Under the pieces are notes generated by a model, which did no database searches, was not told where the DNA came from, and saw nothing but the letters and a program-made list of their open reading frames with translations. The translations under genes and the position numbers were made by a program. DNA of 37,777 nucleotides from Sporosarcina luteola (GTDB taxonomy: Bacteria; Bacillota; Bacilli; Bacillales_A; Planococcaceae), in assembly GCF_007991495.1 (NCBI RefSeq), contig NZ_BJYL01000052.1, positions 1 through 37,777 of the forward strand, written 5' to 3'. Shown piece by piece: positions 8,390 to 17,954 of this stretch. How positions within the stretch are numbered: position 1 is the first letter of the stretch; each line of letters starts with the position of its first letter.

Positions 8390-9586
8390 TCATGGTAAAT
8401 ATGATATAAGTAGCCCTCCAAAGGCCCCTGTTAATACGATAACCCACGGCGGGAGTTTCCAAAACACTAGCATACTAAATAAAATCGAGGCAAAGGCAAA
8501 ATCAATAGGTTCTATTATTGAGCTAGTCCAAATTGGATTGTAAAAGGCAGAAAGTAAAATTCCCACCACTGCTGCATTTACCCCCATTATTGCCCCTTTA
8601 ATTTTAGGATTGTTTCGCAAACTATCCCAAAATGGCAATGCACCCAAAATCAGAAGGAAAGCAGGTAGGAATACAGCGATCGTTGCGATTACCCCACCTT
8701 GCCACCCTTTCATGACAGCACCTAGATAAGCGGCAAAAGTGAATAGAGGACCTGGCACTGCTTGAGTGGCACCGTAACCTGCCAAGAATGCTTCTTCACT
8801 CAACCAACCATTCGGTACAAATTCTTGTTCCAATAAAGGTAAAACGACATGACCACCACCAAAAACTAAAGAACCTGATCGATAAAAGCTATCAAACATA
8901 GCGATCCAATAAGATCCTGTAGCCTCTCGAATGATTGGCAAAAAAATCAGCAAACCGAAGAATAACAGTAAACAGATTGCGGAAAAGCTTTTGGCAATCG
9001 GGAATTGCGAACTAACTTCTTCATTTTGCTCGTATTGTCGATATAAAAGAAACCCTAAAAGTGCAGCTATCAAAATGACGCCTACTTGCGTAAAAGCGGA
9101 TTGCCAAAGAAGGGTGCCGATCAGAGCTAATAAAGCAATGGCTTTCCTTTTTAAATCAGGAGCTAAATTCTTTGCCATACCCATTATGGCATGCGCAACT
9201 ACTGCTACCGCTACAATCTTCAAGCCATGTATCCATCCGGCATTGCTTATATCAAATCCCGTGAGCAGTAAGGCAAAAAGGATTAGGGCAATAACTGAAG
9301 GCAGCGTAAACCCTATAAAAGAAGTGATCCCACCTAGCACCCCCGCCCGCATAACGCCTATGCCGATTCCTACTTGACTACTCGCTGGACCAGGTAAGAA
9401 TTGTGCCAAGGCAACTAAATCAGCATAACTTTTTTCATCCATCCACTTTCTTCTGCGTACGTATTCTTCATGAAAATACCCTAAGTGAGCAGTCGGTCCA
9501 CCAAAGGAGGTCAACCCTAGTTTTGTTGAAACTAAAAAGATCTCCAATAGTGATTTAATTCCCCCAGTGGGTTTAGTTTGTTTCAT
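8390..9586 (-). CDS. chrA: ChrA-family chromate transporter
   Basis: The 398-residue polytopic protein is a full-length two-half CHR protein. The first half has FGGPTAHLGYFHEE and FLPGPASSQ, and the second half repeats the pattern with FGGGHVVLPLL and AVPGPLFTFAAYLG. CHR proteins expel chromate from the cytoplasm; not all members have been shown to do this. AAAGGAG sits eight bases before the ATG. It stands alone, next to the arsenic operon, so 8390-11883 forms an oxyanion-resistance patch. No chrB-like regulator is present. Confidence 0.88.
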   Translation of the reverse strand: MKQTKPTGGIKSLLEIFLVSTKLGLTSFGGPTAHLGYFHEEYVRRRKWMDEKSYADLVALAQFLPGPASSQVGIGIGVMRAGVLGGITSFIGFTLPSVIALILFALLLTGFDISNAGWIHGLKIVAVAVVAHAIMGMAKNLAPDLKRKAIALLALIGTLLWQSAFTQVGVILIAALLGFLLYRQYEQNEEVSSQFPIAKSFSAICLLLFFGLLIFLPIIREATGSYWIAMFDSFYRSGSLVFGGGHVVLPLLEQEFVPNGWLSEEAFLAGYGATQAVPGPLFTFAAYLGAVMKGWQGGVIATIAVFLPAFLLILGALPFWDSLRNNPKIKGAIMGVNAAVVGILLSAFYNPIWTSSIIEPIDFAFASILFSMLVFWKLPPWVIVLTGAFGGLLISYLP

Positions 9587-9756
9587 TAGTATCTCCTTTT
9601 ACTCTATAACTTTCGCAAGGTTCATATGTTTTTCCCCGTATGTCTACCATATCAACTTATTCCTTATTCTCCAGAACTAAATAAGAAAATTTACATATTC
9701 TTAATATTTCAGCTTCCAAAACCAGAGCTTTACAAGTGCGCGGCTCTTTATTTCCA

Positions 9757-9792
9757 CAATAAAATACCGAAGGACAAATCATACCCTTCGGT
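9757..9792 (-). terminator. Terminator of the ars operon
   Basis: ACCGAAGG (9766-9773) and CCTTCGGT (9785-9792) are perfect complements around an 11-base loop. On the minus strand the stem runs into ATTTTATT. It begins seven bases after the arsC stop. Confidence 0.8.
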
Positions 9793-9798
9793 GTTCTC

Positions 9799-10218
9799 CT
9801 ATTGCCCCTCTTCTGCAAACCTTTTAATTCTTTGTTCAATCTGATCCCTTACCCTCTGAAAAACAGTCCATTTCTCTTCTTCTGTACCTTCCGCTTTCGC
9901 TGGATCATCAAAGCCCCAATGCCATCTTGTAACGTTTGGAGGTGTCATTGGGCAGTTATCGTTAGCATCACCGCATAATGTAATTATAAGGTCTGTTTGG
10001 TTTAATATATCCGAGTCAATAATATCCGAAGTTTGAGTAGTTATATCAACACCTACTTCTTTCATTGCTTTGACAGCGTTAGGATTTAAACCGTGTGCTT
10101 CAATCCCCGCCGAGTAGACATCGTAATACGCACTTAAATATTTCTTCCCAAAACCTTCGGCCATTTGGCTTCTACATGAATTCCCTGTACATAAAAAGTA
10201 GGCTGTTTTTTTAGCCAT
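9799..10218 (-). CDS. arsC: Arsenate reductase, thioredoxin-coupled
   Basis: Starting at the second ATG (10218), which has AAGGGGA at proper spacing, the protein is 139 residues; an ATG two codons upstream is too close to that site. The P-loop CTGNSCR at 10-16 and the redox cysteines Cys10, Cys82 and Cys89 ([10 protein letters not shown]) match the low-molecular-weight-phosphatase-like ArsC of Gram-positive bacteria. It reduces arsenate to arsenite in the cytoplasm through a disulfide cascade resolved by thioredoxin. The arsenite is exported by ArsB, encoded 13 bp upstream. Confidence 0.95.
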   Translation of the reverse strand: MAKKTAYFLCTGNSCRSQMAEGFGKKYLSAYYDVYSAGIEAHGLNPNAVKAMKEVGVDITTQTSDIIDSDILNQTDLIITLCGDANDNCPMTPPNVTRWHWGFDDPAKAEGTEEEKWTVFQRVRDQIEQRIKRFAEEGQ

Positions 10219-10231
10219 GATCATTCCCCTT

Positions 10232-11521
10232 TTACAAAATAGTAAGCGTCAGGTAAAGACCCACTAATGTGATAAACAAGATTGGAAGCGTCAGTAGGAT
10301 ACCTGTTTTGAAATAAGTCCCCCATGAAATTTTAATCCCTTTTTGAGATAAAACATGAAGCCATACCAAAGTTGCAAGAGAACCGATTGGGGTTATTTTG
10401 GGACCTAAATCAGATCCAACGACATTTGCATAAATAAGTGCTTCTCGAATGACACCTGTTGTATCAGTTTCAGCAATAGCCAAGGCATCAATCATAACCG
10501 TTGGCAAATTGTTCATGATCGATGATAAAAAAGCTGCGATGAAGCCCATTGCTATTGTAGCGATAAATAATCCTTGTTCTGCTGTCGCTTGAATAACAGT
10601 AGCCAATGCCTCTGTAAGACCTGCGTTCCCTAATCCATAAACGACAACATACATGCCGATTGAAAAAAACACGATACTCCACGGTGCCCCTTTAATAACT
10701 GTTTTCGTATTTACTACGCTGCTGCTTCTTGCCATAAGGATAAAGAATATCGCTATCACACCTGCCACAATCGAAACAGGAAGATCAACAAACTCACTTA
10801 CAAAATAACCAACAACCAATAACCCAAGAACATACCATGATAACCGGAACATCCTATGATCCCTTATGGCATCTTCAGGTTTACTCAATTTGGAAGCATC
10901 ATACGATTTCGGAATATCTTTTCGGAAGTAAATTAATAGTACAGTGATTGTTGCAACGAGGGAGAAGATGTTTGGAATGATCATTCTGGATGCATACTCC
11001 ACAAAACCAATACCGAAGAAATCGGCTGAAACGATATTCACCAAGTTACTTACGACGAATGGCAGCGACGTGGTATCTGCAATAAATCCGCTCGCCATGA
11101 TAAAGGGAAAGATCATTTTTTCCTTGAAATTCAAATTACGTACCATTGCCAGTACAATAGGTGTAAGTATTAACGCCGCCCCGTCATTTGCAAATAAAGC
11201 AGCCACGATTGCACCTAAAATACTTATATAGATAAACATTTTTATGCCATTGCCTTTTGCAATTCTCGCCATATGGAGGGCTGCCCATTCAAACAACCCG
11301 ATTTCATCGAGGATCAAAGATATAAGAATGATGGCAACAAAAGCCAATGTTGCATTCCAAACAATTTCTGTCACTGCAATTACATCATCAAACCCAACTA
11401 CCCCTACTAGTAAGGCGAGGATGGCTCCACCAATTGCTGACCATCCAATCGACAACCCTTTAGGCTGCCAAATAACTAAAATAAGTGTTAATAAAAAGAT
11501 TGCAACAGCCCAAAAAACCAA
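10232..11521 (-). CDS. arsB: Arsenite efflux membrane protein
   Basis: The 429-residue protein has around twelve hydrophobic segments. ArsB hallmarks include [35 protein letters not shown] and [11 protein letters not shown]. It exports arsenite or antimonite, driven by the membrane potential; no arsA ATPase gene is present. The start is TTG at 11521, preceded by AGAGAGGTG at suitable spacing. It lies between arsR (29 bp) and arsC in one transcript. Confidence 0.94.
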   Translation of the reverse strand: MVFWAVAIFLLTLILVIWQPKGLSIGWSAIGGAILALLVGVVGFDDVIAVTEIVWNATLAFVAIILISLILDEIGLFEWAALHMARIAKGNGIKMFIYISILGAIVAALFANDGAALILTPIVLAMVRNLNFKEKMIFPFIMASGFIADTTSLPFVVSNLVNIVSADFFGIGFVEYASRMIIPNIFSLVATITVLLIYFRKDIPKSYDASKLSKPEDAIRDHRMFRLSWYVLGLLVVGYFVSEFVDLPVSIVAGVIAIFFILMARSSSVVNTKTVIKGAPWSIVFFSIGMYVVVYGLGNAGLTEALATVIQATAEQGLFIATIAMGFIAAFLSSIMNNLPTVMIDALAIAETDTTGVIREALIYANVVGSDLGPKITPIGSLATLVWLHVLSQKGIKISWGTYFKTGILLTLPILFITLVGLYLTLTIL

Positions 11522-11550
11522 AATAAAGCACCTCTCTTTTTCACCAAAGA

Positions 11551-11883
11551 TTATTCACATAGAACTCTTTTTCCCTCAACAACGAGTGATTGGATATTTT
11601 CCTCCTTTGCAGGCAGCATGCTAACCAAATGGAGAATTAATGTATAAAACTCATGCTTTTTATTAAGGGAATAGAAACTCCATTTCCCCCTTCTTTCTTC
11701 CAAAACAATATCAACCTCTCGCAATCTTTTTAAATGCTGGCTGATGGATGGCTGGCTCATTTGAAGAAGCTCAACTAATTCACAAACGCAGAAAGAATCC
11801 CGAGTCAAATAGGAGATGATTTTCAACCTCGTTTCTTCTCCCATTGCTTTTAATATTTGCTCAGCATTTGAATAACTAAACAT
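11551..11883 (-). CDS. arsR: ArsR-family arsenic-responsive repressor
   Basis: The 110-residue winged-helix protein starts at the ATG at 11883, where AAGGCGG has ideal spacing; a GTG nine bases upstream is in frame but poorly placed. The arsenic-binding motif CVCEL (Cys32, Cys34) lies at the start of the recognition region, followed by helix-turn-helix [15 protein letters not shown]. The protein is expected to leave its operator when As(III) binds, inducing the operon it heads. Confidence 0.94.
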   Translation of the reverse strand: MFSYSNAEQILKAMGEETRLKIISYLTRDSFCVCELVELLQMSQPSISQHLKRLREVDIVLEERRGKWSFYSLNKKHEFYTLILHLVSMLPAKEENIQSLVVEGKRVLCE

Positions 11884-11973
11884 GAAATTCACCGCCTTTA
11901 GATAATAAAGAGTTTATATCTATAAAACACAGGAAATTGTTAAATGGACATTAAAGCCAATTAGTATAGGATA

Positions 11974-12002
11974 ATTATATAAGCAAATACTTATATAATC
12001 AA
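11974..12002 (-). promoter_or_regulatory. ars promoter with ArsR/SmtB-type operator
   Basis: TTGATT (12002-11997) and TATAAT (11979-11974) are spaced 17 bp on the minus strand. The palindrome ATTATATAAG / CTTATATAAT (11974-11999, 6-bp centre) covers the spacer and -10, and its inner core TAAGCAAATACTTA resembles SmtB/CzrA-class operators. A leader of roughly 85 bases separates it from arsR. Confidence 0.82.
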
Positions 12003-12105
12003 TTGTTTATGTGACTCCCTAAAAACAAGTATAATCGGTTCTTGCGCCCTCTTCGTGCAAGCAGTTGTATTCCAACCAAAGAAAACGGAAAGATAAATAT
12101 GGAAT

Positions 12106-12149
12106 TTCAAAAATCCACTTAAGCCCCATAGGCCTAAGTGGATTTTTTA
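12106..12149 (-). terminator. Terminator after the symporter gene, probably bidirectional
   Basis: AAATCCACTTA (12111-12121) and TAAGTGGATTT (12135-12145) are perfect 11-base complements. T-rich flanks occur on both strands, so it can end the symporter operon on minus and block reverse transcription. Confidence 0.8.
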
Positions 12150-12156
12150 CATGCTA

Positions 12157-13641
12157 TTAAACATTCAATTCTTCTTTACTTCCTACATCATCCAATGACT
12201 TATCTCTTCCAACCTTATGCATGTCCAACACATGTTGGGATGGCGGGATTAGGAAGCTTAGTACAATAATTGTCACACCTGAAACGATGACACCGGAGAA
12301 GACTGGCATATGCCATAATTCATCCAACAAGCCGATAAATCCTTCAGAAGTCGTCGTTGGTCCTGGCACACCAGTTATAGATGTAACGATGTAGTAGATA
12401 AGCCCGACGGTAATGCTTGCCCAGACGGCTGGTGTGCTCACCCGTTTCCAGAATGGACCTAATACGATTGGCCAGAACAGCGTAACGAAGACAATGTCCC
12501 ATGCTAGGTAAGCCAAATCGATTACCTTCTGAGCACCGATTGCCAACACTAAACCTAGCGCAGCGCTTAGCAAGATAACACTTCTTGAAATGAACAACAG
12601 CTTCTTCGGATCAGGATTTTTATTGATAAAATCCAAGTATATGTTTTTCGTCATGATTCCTGAAGTTGCCACATAACAAGCTGCTACAGTCGACATTCCC
12701 ATCGCTGCCATCGCAGTTAAGAAGATTGCTGCTAAGATCGGTGGGAAATACCCTTGCGCAAAAGCAAGCATTAACGTTTCCGGATTGGAGCTGTTCGGGT
12801 AGATCGACTTGAACGCTTCCCCTAACATGCCCGGAATCCAGCTAATCGCAATAACAATGGAACCTGCGATGATCATACTCTTCTGGGCAACACGCGGGCT
12901 TTTCGCTGCCGCAACCCTTTGCCCTAAATCGACAGCAGGTATGTCTCCTAACGCTAATACTAAGTACAGCGTCCAGAACTCTACCCCGCCTCTGTTCAAT
13001 AATTCACTAATATTCCACCATTCCGGATTGAACGTAACATCCGGATAATAAAAGAAAATGAAAATCGAAATTCCCAAAATACCAGCAATGGCAAGTGCAC
13101 CTTGCACAATTTCCGTATAAGCAACCGCCCATAAACCACCAATAACAGAGTACAATGCTGTCAACGACACGAACAGTATGGCAGCTGGAATGAAGTCAAT
13201 TTGGAAAAGCTGCTGGATAATATATGTGCCACCTACTGTCAATGCTGCAGCGTTAAATACACCGAAAGCGACAGCCATGACGATGCCGGTATACGCGCCT
13301 AACTTTTTGCTGCCATAACGTAATCCGTAATAATCGGCCAACGTCCAGCCTCTTAATCTTCTAAGCGGTTTCGTCCAAATGAGCGCGCCTAAGATCATAC
13401 ATGTGCCGAGGCCTCCCATTGTCGCAGAGCCTTCGAAACCGCCGCTCGTATAGCCCGAACCGATTGCTGCGAAGAAAAATGGAGCCGCCAGCATGGCAGC
13501 TACCAAGCTGCCTGTCACGACAGGCAGCGGCATGCTCCATCCTGCTACGATCAAATCTTCGGCCGTATTGACTCGTTTATAGCCTTTGTAACCAATATAG
13601 TAAATAAAAATCAAATACAATCCAAATACAACAATATTCAT
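12157..13641 (-). CDS. Sodium:solute symporter (SSS family), substrate unknown
   Basis: The 494-residue protein has about thirteen membrane segments. SSS-family traits include an N-terminal YYIGYKGYKRVNTAEDLIVAG, the GGLWAVAYTEIVQG helix and ALGDIPAVDLGQR. Family members couple sodium entry to uptake of sugars, amino acids or organic acids; the substrate cannot be read here. It is the last gene of the c-di-GMP riboswitch operon, 25 bp after the dehydrogenase. It may import a compound that the dehydrogenase oxidises and the chemoreceptor follows (inference). Confidence 0.85.
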   Translation of the reverse strand: MNIVVFGLYLIFIYYIGYKGYKRVNTAEDLIVAGWSMPLPVVTGSLVAAMLAAPFFFAAIGSGYTSGGFEGSATMGGLGTCMILGALIWTKPLRRLRGWTLADYYGLRYGSKKLGAYTGIVMAVAFGVFNAAALTVGGTYIIQQLFQIDFIPAAILFVSLTALYSVIGGLWAVAYTEIVQGALAIAGILGISIFIFFYYPDVTFNPEWWNISELLNRGGVEFWTLYLVLALGDIPAVDLGQRVAAAKSPRVAQKSMIIAGSIVIAISWIPGMLGEAFKSIYPNSSNPETLMLAFAQGYFPPILAAIFLTAMAAMGMSTVAACYVATSGIMTKNIYLDFINKNPDPKKLLFISRSVILLSAALGLVLAIGAQKVIDLAYLAWDIVFVTLFWPIVLGPFWKRVSTPAVWASITVGLIYYIVTSITGVPGPTTTSEGFIGLLDELWHMPVFSGVIVSGVTIIVLSFLIPPSQHVLDMHKVGRDKSLDDVGSKEELNV

Positions 13642-13666
13642 CGTTCTAATTGCTCCCGTCTTTTTC

Positions 13667-14419
13667 TTAGCCGTTCATGACGACGCCGCCATTTGGCGTT
13701 AAAATTTGTCCAGTATAGAAGTTTGCGTTGTCCGAAGCTAAAAACAAGACACTCTTTGCAATTTCCTCTGGTTGAGCCAACCGTTTCAACGGGTATTTGG
13801 CAGATTCTTCTTCGACATAATTGTCTCCGAATGCGCTTAAGATATTTGTATGTGTACCGCTTGGCGCTACTGCGTTCACCAAAATATTCGGAGCCAATTC
13901 ACGCGCTAATGCTTTTGTAAAAGCGTTGATGCCGCCTTTCGCAGCTGAATAATGGGTGAACTCTTCGCATCCTAAACTTCCGATATCAGAAGAGATATTA
14001 ATGATTTTTCCTTTGTTTTGCTGCTTCATTCTTTTTGCCGCTTCACGGCTGTTATTAAAACAGCCGTAAAGATGGACTTTGATCATCCGATCCCATTGCT
14101 CATCCGTCATCTCCGTAATCGGAGCTTCTTGCGCAAATCCTGCGTTATTCACCAAAATATCAATGCCGCCAAGCTGTTCATCCATATATGCATACATATC
14201 GCGGACTTGGCCTGAATCCGATACATCCGCAAGATACGTCAATGCACGAACACTGTGTTTTTCGGCCTCTAGGCGAGTTTGCTCGGCAATTTCTTGATCA
14301 CCGATATAATTAATCAAAACGTTTGCTCCGTTCTCAGCAAATTGGAGGGCAATCGCTTTTCCGATCCCCATACTTGCGCCTGTTACTAGCACGTTTTTTC
14401 CTTCAAGACCTAAGTTCAT
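13667..14419 (-). CDS. Short-chain dehydrogenase/reductase (FabG-like)
   Basis: The 250-residue classical SDR has the cofactor motif TGASMGIG at 13-20, NNAG at 91-94, catalytic Ser143/Ser144, and YxxxK with Tyr157 and Lys161. The C-terminal GGVVMNG is typical of FabG relatives. It is an NAD(P)-dependent oxidoreductase for an alcohol or keto substrate. Its position between a chemoreceptor and a symporter points to a catabolic step, not fatty-acid synthesis. AGGTG precedes the ATG, 11 bp after the receptor stop. Confidence 0.88.
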   Translation of the reverse strand: MNLGLEGKNVLVTGASMGIGKAIALQFAENGANVLINYIGDQEIAEQTRLEAEKHSVRALTYLADVSDSGQVRDMYAYMDEQLGGIDILVNNAGFAQEAPITEMTDEQWDRMIKVHLYGCFNNSREAAKRMKQQNKGKIINISSDIGSLGCEEFTHYSAAKGGINAFTKALARELAPNILVNAVAPSGTHTNILSAFGDNYVEEESAKYPLKRLAQPEEIAKSVLFLASDNANFYTGQILTPNGGVVMNG

Positions 14420-14430
14420 TTCATTTCACC

Positions 14431-16158
14431 TCATAATTCAAATCGCTTGATCAATGACTGTAATTCTTCTGACGTTTTGTCCAATGACTCAGAAGCCTCG
14501 ATTACTTCTTGCATTGATCTTAACTGCTCTTCCGTTAGTTTCGAAACGTTCATAGAGAACTCCACCGATTGCTGTGATGCTGTCTTCATATTATTAACTG
14601 ATGCCGCCACCTCTTCTGAAGAAGCGGAAATTTCCTGTGAAGCCGCAGAAATTTCTTGGATTTGACCTGCAACTTGCTCTGCAGAATCGACAATCTCTTG
14701 GAAGATATCTCCGGCTTTCGCTGTTTGGTCCAATCCAATACGCACATTCTCTTTCCCTTTTTCCATTACTAACAGAGATTCATTTGAATTGGATTGGATA
14801 TGATTAATGAGCTTATAAATTTCGGAAGCTGAATGAGCAGATTGCTCCGCCAATTTCTTTACTTCCCCCGCAACAACGGCGAAACCTTTTCCATGCTCAC
14901 CCGCTCTTGCCGCCTCAATCGCCGCATTCAATGCCAATAAATTGGTTTGTTCTGCAATTTCTGTGATGAAATCGACAATGTTTCCAATACGATTAGAGTT
15001 TTCATTCAACCCTTGAATCGTCGCATCAATCTGGCTGACGGATTCATCGATCAACTGCATTTGGTCAATGACTTGTTGAATCACTTCATTGCCTTCTTTT
15101 GCAGCAGTGGAAGTGAAATAAGAGGATTCGGATACAGTATGAGCAGACTCTGCAATCCGTTGAATGCTCGTTGCAGATTCTTCCATAGCAGAGGCTGTCT
15201 CTACCGTCATGACCATTGTCGTTTCTGCGTTTTTCGCAAGATGATCGATTTCATTTGAAACATTCGTTGCATTGCGATAAGATTCCTCTGCAGTTGCCGT
15301 CAGTTGTGTCGCAGAGGATGCAACGTTGTTTGACGTATTACGGATATTTAAAATGATGTGTTGTAAATTGGACACCATCTCTTTAATGGAGCCGGACAGT
15401 TTTCCAACTTCATCTTTTGATTCATCCAATTCCACGTCACGCAAATCGCCGCCTGCTACTTGATTGGCAATGACGACCGCTTTGTTTAACGGGCTGAGTA
15501 ACCGGATAATTGTAAAGAATAGAACTGCAAACAAGATGACGAGACCGATAATTGCGATGACAATTTGTTTCGTTACGTTTTTCTGAAGAATTGCTTGGAT
15601 GTAGTCAGCCGAATAGTCGATACCTAGGACAGCAATCGTATTGCCATTCTCGTCTTTGATTGGACTGAAAACAGTTCTCCATGATCCGAAAGTATCTTCA
15701 AAAATGCTTGTCACTTCCGAACGGTCATTTTCAATCGCAAGCTTTGCTGCAGTCATATGAACAGGGGCAATATCAGTGAACAACTCACCGACGTTATAGA
15801 CATCTCCCAAATTAGTTGTATAGCCGACAGGATTGACTCCGCCATCTTCCATCTTCCAGATATAGCTCCAAAACATGATCCCTTGCTCGTCCAAAATATA
15901 GTCCAGGTTATTTTGTACTTTCACAAAGTTCGGATCTGATTCCCCTTTTGCATCAAACAACTTTTCTACCTCTTTCGAATCAAGCTGCATTGCTGTCAAG
16001 AGACCAACGCTTTTAAGCTCTTGTTCAAGATCGCCTTCTAGCTGGTTTTTCAACTGTGAAATGCTTTGTGTAGTCGTCACGGCAAATAATGCAATGACAA
16101 TCGCAAATACGGTAAGCAACAGTTTGAATTTAAGCGGAATATTTTTTAACACACGCAT
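14431..16158 (-). CDS. Methyl-accepting chemotaxis protein
   Basis: The 575-residue transducer has one membrane helix at about 11-29, an extracellular sensor of about 170 residues, a second helix at 199-219, a HAMP region at about 220-275 and a long coiled-coil signalling domain. Its tip is highly conserved ([21 protein letters not shown], 400-420). The sensor looks Cache-like ([23 protein letters not shown]), but the ligand is unknown. It would feed CheA/CheW, which are not encoded here. It is the first gene of the operon with the dehydrogenase and symporter and is preceded by AGGAGG and a c-di-GMP-I riboswitch. Confidence 0.93.
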   Translation of the reverse strand: MRVLKNIPLKFKLLLTVFAIVIALFAVTTTQSISQLKNQLEGDLEQELKSVGLLTAMQLDSKEVEKLFDAKGESDPNFVKVQNNLDYILDEQGIMFWSYIWKMEDGGVNPVGYTTNLGDVYNVGELFTDIAPVHMTAAKLAIENDRSEVTSIFEDTFGSWRTVFSPIKDENGNTIAVLGIDYSADYIQAILQKNVTKQIVIAIIGLVILFAVLFFTIIRLLSPLNKAVVIANQVAGGDLRDVELDESKDEVGKLSGSIKEMVSNLQHIILNIRNTSNNVASSATQLTATAEESYRNATNVSNEIDHLAKNAETTMVMTVETASAMEESATSIQRIAESAHTVSESSYFTSTAAKEGNEVIQQVIDQMQLIDESVSQIDATIQGLNENSNRIGNIVDFITEIAEQTNLLALNAAIEAARAGEHGKGFAVVAGEVKKLAEQSAHSASEIYKLINHIQSNSNESLLVMEKGKENVRIGLDQTAKAGDIFQEIVDSAEQVAGQIQEISAASQEISASSEEVAASVNNMKTASQQSVEFSMNVSKLTEEQLRSMQEVIEASESLDKTSEELQSLIKRFEL

Positions 16159-16198
16159 GTTTTCCTTTTCCTCCTACTAATGAATAGTTTTTACACAT

Positions 16199-16229
16199 AA
16201 AAAAAGCCTGTTTCAAATTAGAAATAGGC
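16199..16229 (-). terminator. Intrinsic terminator of the c-di-GMP riboswitch
   Basis: On the minus strand GCCTATTTC and GAAACAGGC form a hairpin with one mismatch around TAATTT, followed by seven T. It lies between the aptamer and the chemoreceptor ribosome site, so it is the likely expression platform. The aptamer 3' flank GTGAAACTAG could compete for CCTATTTC, giving an antiterminated state (inference). Confidence 0.82.
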
Positions 16230-16254
16230 AAATTAAAAACCAGAATAACATCTA

Positions 16255-16338
16255 GTTTCACGGCTCAGCCATCATAGCAATAATCGCTTTAGACCTGGAG
16301 CTTTGCGTCCCTCTCTTTCGAAAAGTTTGCCAACTATA
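16255..16338 (-). ncRNA. Cyclic-di-GMP-I (GEMM-I) riboswitch aptamer
   Basis: The minus strand shows the GEMM-I conserved blocks in order: GGCAAAC, a GAAA tetraloop in TTCGAAAGAGA, GGGACGCAAAGC, then CCAGGTCTAAAGC, and a second hairpin with ATGATGGCTGAGCCG. This is the known c-di-GMP binding aptamer. With a promoter just upstream and a terminator just downstream it should control transcription of the chemoreceptor-dehydrogenase-symporter operon. The direction of control (on or off) cannot be settled by eye. Confidence 0.93.
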
Positions 16339-16348
16339 TTACTTAAAA

Positions 16349-16377
16349 ATCATAACATAGACTTTCATGGTCATCAA
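16349..16377 (-). promoter_or_regulatory. Promoter of the riboswitch operon
   Basis: TTGATG (16377-16372) and TATGAT (16354-16349) on the minus strand have a 17-bp spacer. Transcription would begin within about ten bases of the aptamer, as is normal for riboswitches. Confidence 0.7.
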
Positions 16378-16681
16378 TACAAAGTCCTGTTTTTAACATA
16401 ATTAATTTATTACATTTATTACTTTTGAATTACTGCCATATAGGAATATTGACTACTCGCGCTATATGTTAATCTTACGATGGGCAACCGGCAAATAAGT
16501 ATTGCCGCCTAGCTCTATTACCAATTTTACTCCATTAGCGGATCCCCTTTTATCTCTATTTGCTTAAACTAAGTACGCTCGATCCCGCTTTTTCCCGCTT
16601 GAAATAGATACCGATCTCGTGAAGTTCTTTAGCCGCTTGATGTTCTATATGATCCCCTTTAACCCAGGCATACGCACCATA
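16378..16681 (-). other. Intergenic region with possible decayed coding remnant
   Basis: Between the riboswitch promoter and the terminator of the methyltransferase gene, the minus strand has two consecutive protein-like open frames without starts: 16684-16556 (reads YGAYAWVKGDHIEHQAAKEL and onward) and, shifted, 16563-16462 (GVKLVIELGGNTYLPVAH). This could be one frameshifted gene fragment cut off at the terminator. I recognise no family. CGGCAA/TTGCCG also forms a small hairpin near 16490. Chance open frames remain possible. Confidence 0.3.
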
Positions 16682-16733
16682 TAAAAAAAGCGAAGGTCCC
16701 CGTAAGAGTGTTTCTCAAACGGTCCCTTCGCTT
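16682..16733 (-). terminator. Terminator of the MetE-like gene
   Basis: AAGCGAAGG (16688-16696) and CCTTCGCTT (16725-16733) are perfect complements, with inner CCGT/ACGG pairing. The minus strand continues into seven T. It begins 17 bases after the stop codon. Confidence 0.88.
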
Positions 16734-16749
16734 ATCTTACTTTCTTTAC

Positions 16750-17859
16750 TTAACCCCAAATCTCTTTTGACAAATCTACAATGTACTTCAACTTCTTCCA
16801 CTGTTCTTCCTCTGTCAATTGATTTCCATGATGCGTTGAAGCGAATCCGCATTGTGGGCTTAGGCAAATTTTTTCAAGTGGAATAAATTTCGTCGCTTCT
16901 TCGATCCGCGATTTAACCAGCTCTTTATCTTCAAGTTCCCCACTCTTAGATGTAATTACACCCAAAACGACCTTAGCTCCGCTTTTTTGAATATGTTGAA
17001 GTGGTTCGAAGCCGCCTGAGCGATGATCGTCATACTCTAGGAAAAATCCGTCCACTTTTTCTTTTGCCAAAAACTTTTCTGCAATTAGATCGTAGCTGCC
17101 TTCAAATGCCCAGTTGGATCGGTAATTTCCACGGCATAAATGAGTGGTCACAAACAGGTCCTCAGGTTTTCCTTCTAACACTCCATTGACGACACGAAGC
17201 GCAAGGTCAATTAAATACTCTCTCGAATATTCGCCATCATTAAATGGAATATCTGGTGAAGAAAGGCCGGCCATATACACATCATCCAATTGTAAATAGC
17301 GAACGCCTGCGTCATAGAAAGCTTTTAGTGCGTCACGATATGTCTGGATAATATCCTTTGCATAGTCTTCAATATCCGGGTATATAGTTTCATCTCGTAT
17401 CCCGATGTTGAACAATTGATTCGGGCTTGGAATTGTTTGTTTTGCAACTGCACGTCCGTTAACAATTCCATTAAACTCGACAAAGTCTTTAACATGCGGA
17501 TGGTCAGGATCAAAAGAAATTTTACCGACGTTACGAATATTATAGCGTTCCGTTTCTTCATCGCTGCTAAAAATATAGCCTTGTTCTGGTACATATCCTT
17601 CAATTCCGTTTAAATGCTCAAGGAAATCCGTATGCCAAAAACGACGTCTGAACTCTCCGTCTGTCACAAGCTCCAAGCCGACCTCGATTTGTTTATCAAC
17701 GATTCTGGTAATTTCAGCTGTTTCTACGTCGCGAAGCTGCTCAGCTGTAATTTCACCCTCTGCAAACAACTTTCTTGCCTCATGCAGTCTTTCCGGTCTC
17801 AATAAACTGCCTACATGGTCCGCCCTGAATGGTGCCGTTTTCGTCATTGTTTTTGTCAT
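16750..17859 (-). CDS. MetE C-terminal-like methyltransferase (YxjG/YxjH family)
   Basis: The 369-residue protein equals the catalytic half of cobalamin-independent methionine synthase. Putative zinc ligands are His240 and Cys242 (THLCRGN) and Cys337 (SPQCGF); YLQLDD lies at 188-193. It lacks the N-terminal half of MetE, as do B. subtilis YxjG and YxjH. It probably methylates homocysteine or a related thiol in methionine synthesis or salvage; the methyl donor is uncertain for this subfamily. The SAM riboswitch directly upstream supports the methionine role. AAAAGGGG precedes the ATG. Confidence 0.9.
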   Translation of the reverse strand: MTKTMTKTAPFRADHVGSLLRPERLHEARKLFAEGEITAEQLRDVETAEITRIVDKQIEVGLELVTDGEFRRRFWHTDFLEHLNGIEGYVPEQGYIFSSDEETERYNIRNVGKISFDPDHPHVKDFVEFNGIVNGRAVAKQTIPSPNQLFNIGIRDETIYPDIEDYAKDIIQTYRDALKAFYDAGVRYLQLDDVYMAGLSSPDIPFNDGEYSREYLIDLALRVVNGVLEGKPEDLFVTTHLCRGNYRSNWAFEGSYDLIAEKFLAKEKVDGFFLEYDDHRSGGFEPLQHIQKSGAKVVLGVITSKSGELEDKELVKSRIEEATKFIPLEKICLSPQCGFASTHHGNQLTEEEQWKKLKYIVDLSKEIWG

Positions 17860-17910
17860 TGCTACTTTCCCCTTTTCTTATTATTTCTTAATAAGGAAAA
17901 AACCCTTCCT

Positions 17911-17954
17911 ATAAATAAGAAGAGTTCAGCAATAGTCGGCGTCCACTCTTCTTA
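17911..17954 (-). terminator. Terminator of the SAM riboswitch
   Basis: ACTCTTCTTA (17945-17954) and TAAGAAGAGT (17916-17925) are perfect 10-base complements. The minus strand continues TTATTTATAG. The 5' arm overlaps the 3' strand of aptamer helix P1, placing it as the switch point. Confidence 0.72.

Noticed and set aside
8931..9377. A 148-codon plus-strand frame
   Set aside because: It is antisense to chrA, with low-complexity composition and no start signals.
16475..16530. Hairpin CGGCAA/TTGCCG considered as a second c-di-GMP or other riboswitch
   Set aside because: Its sequence lacks the GGGACGCAAAGC block and any other aptamer core I know, and the hairpin is only six bases.
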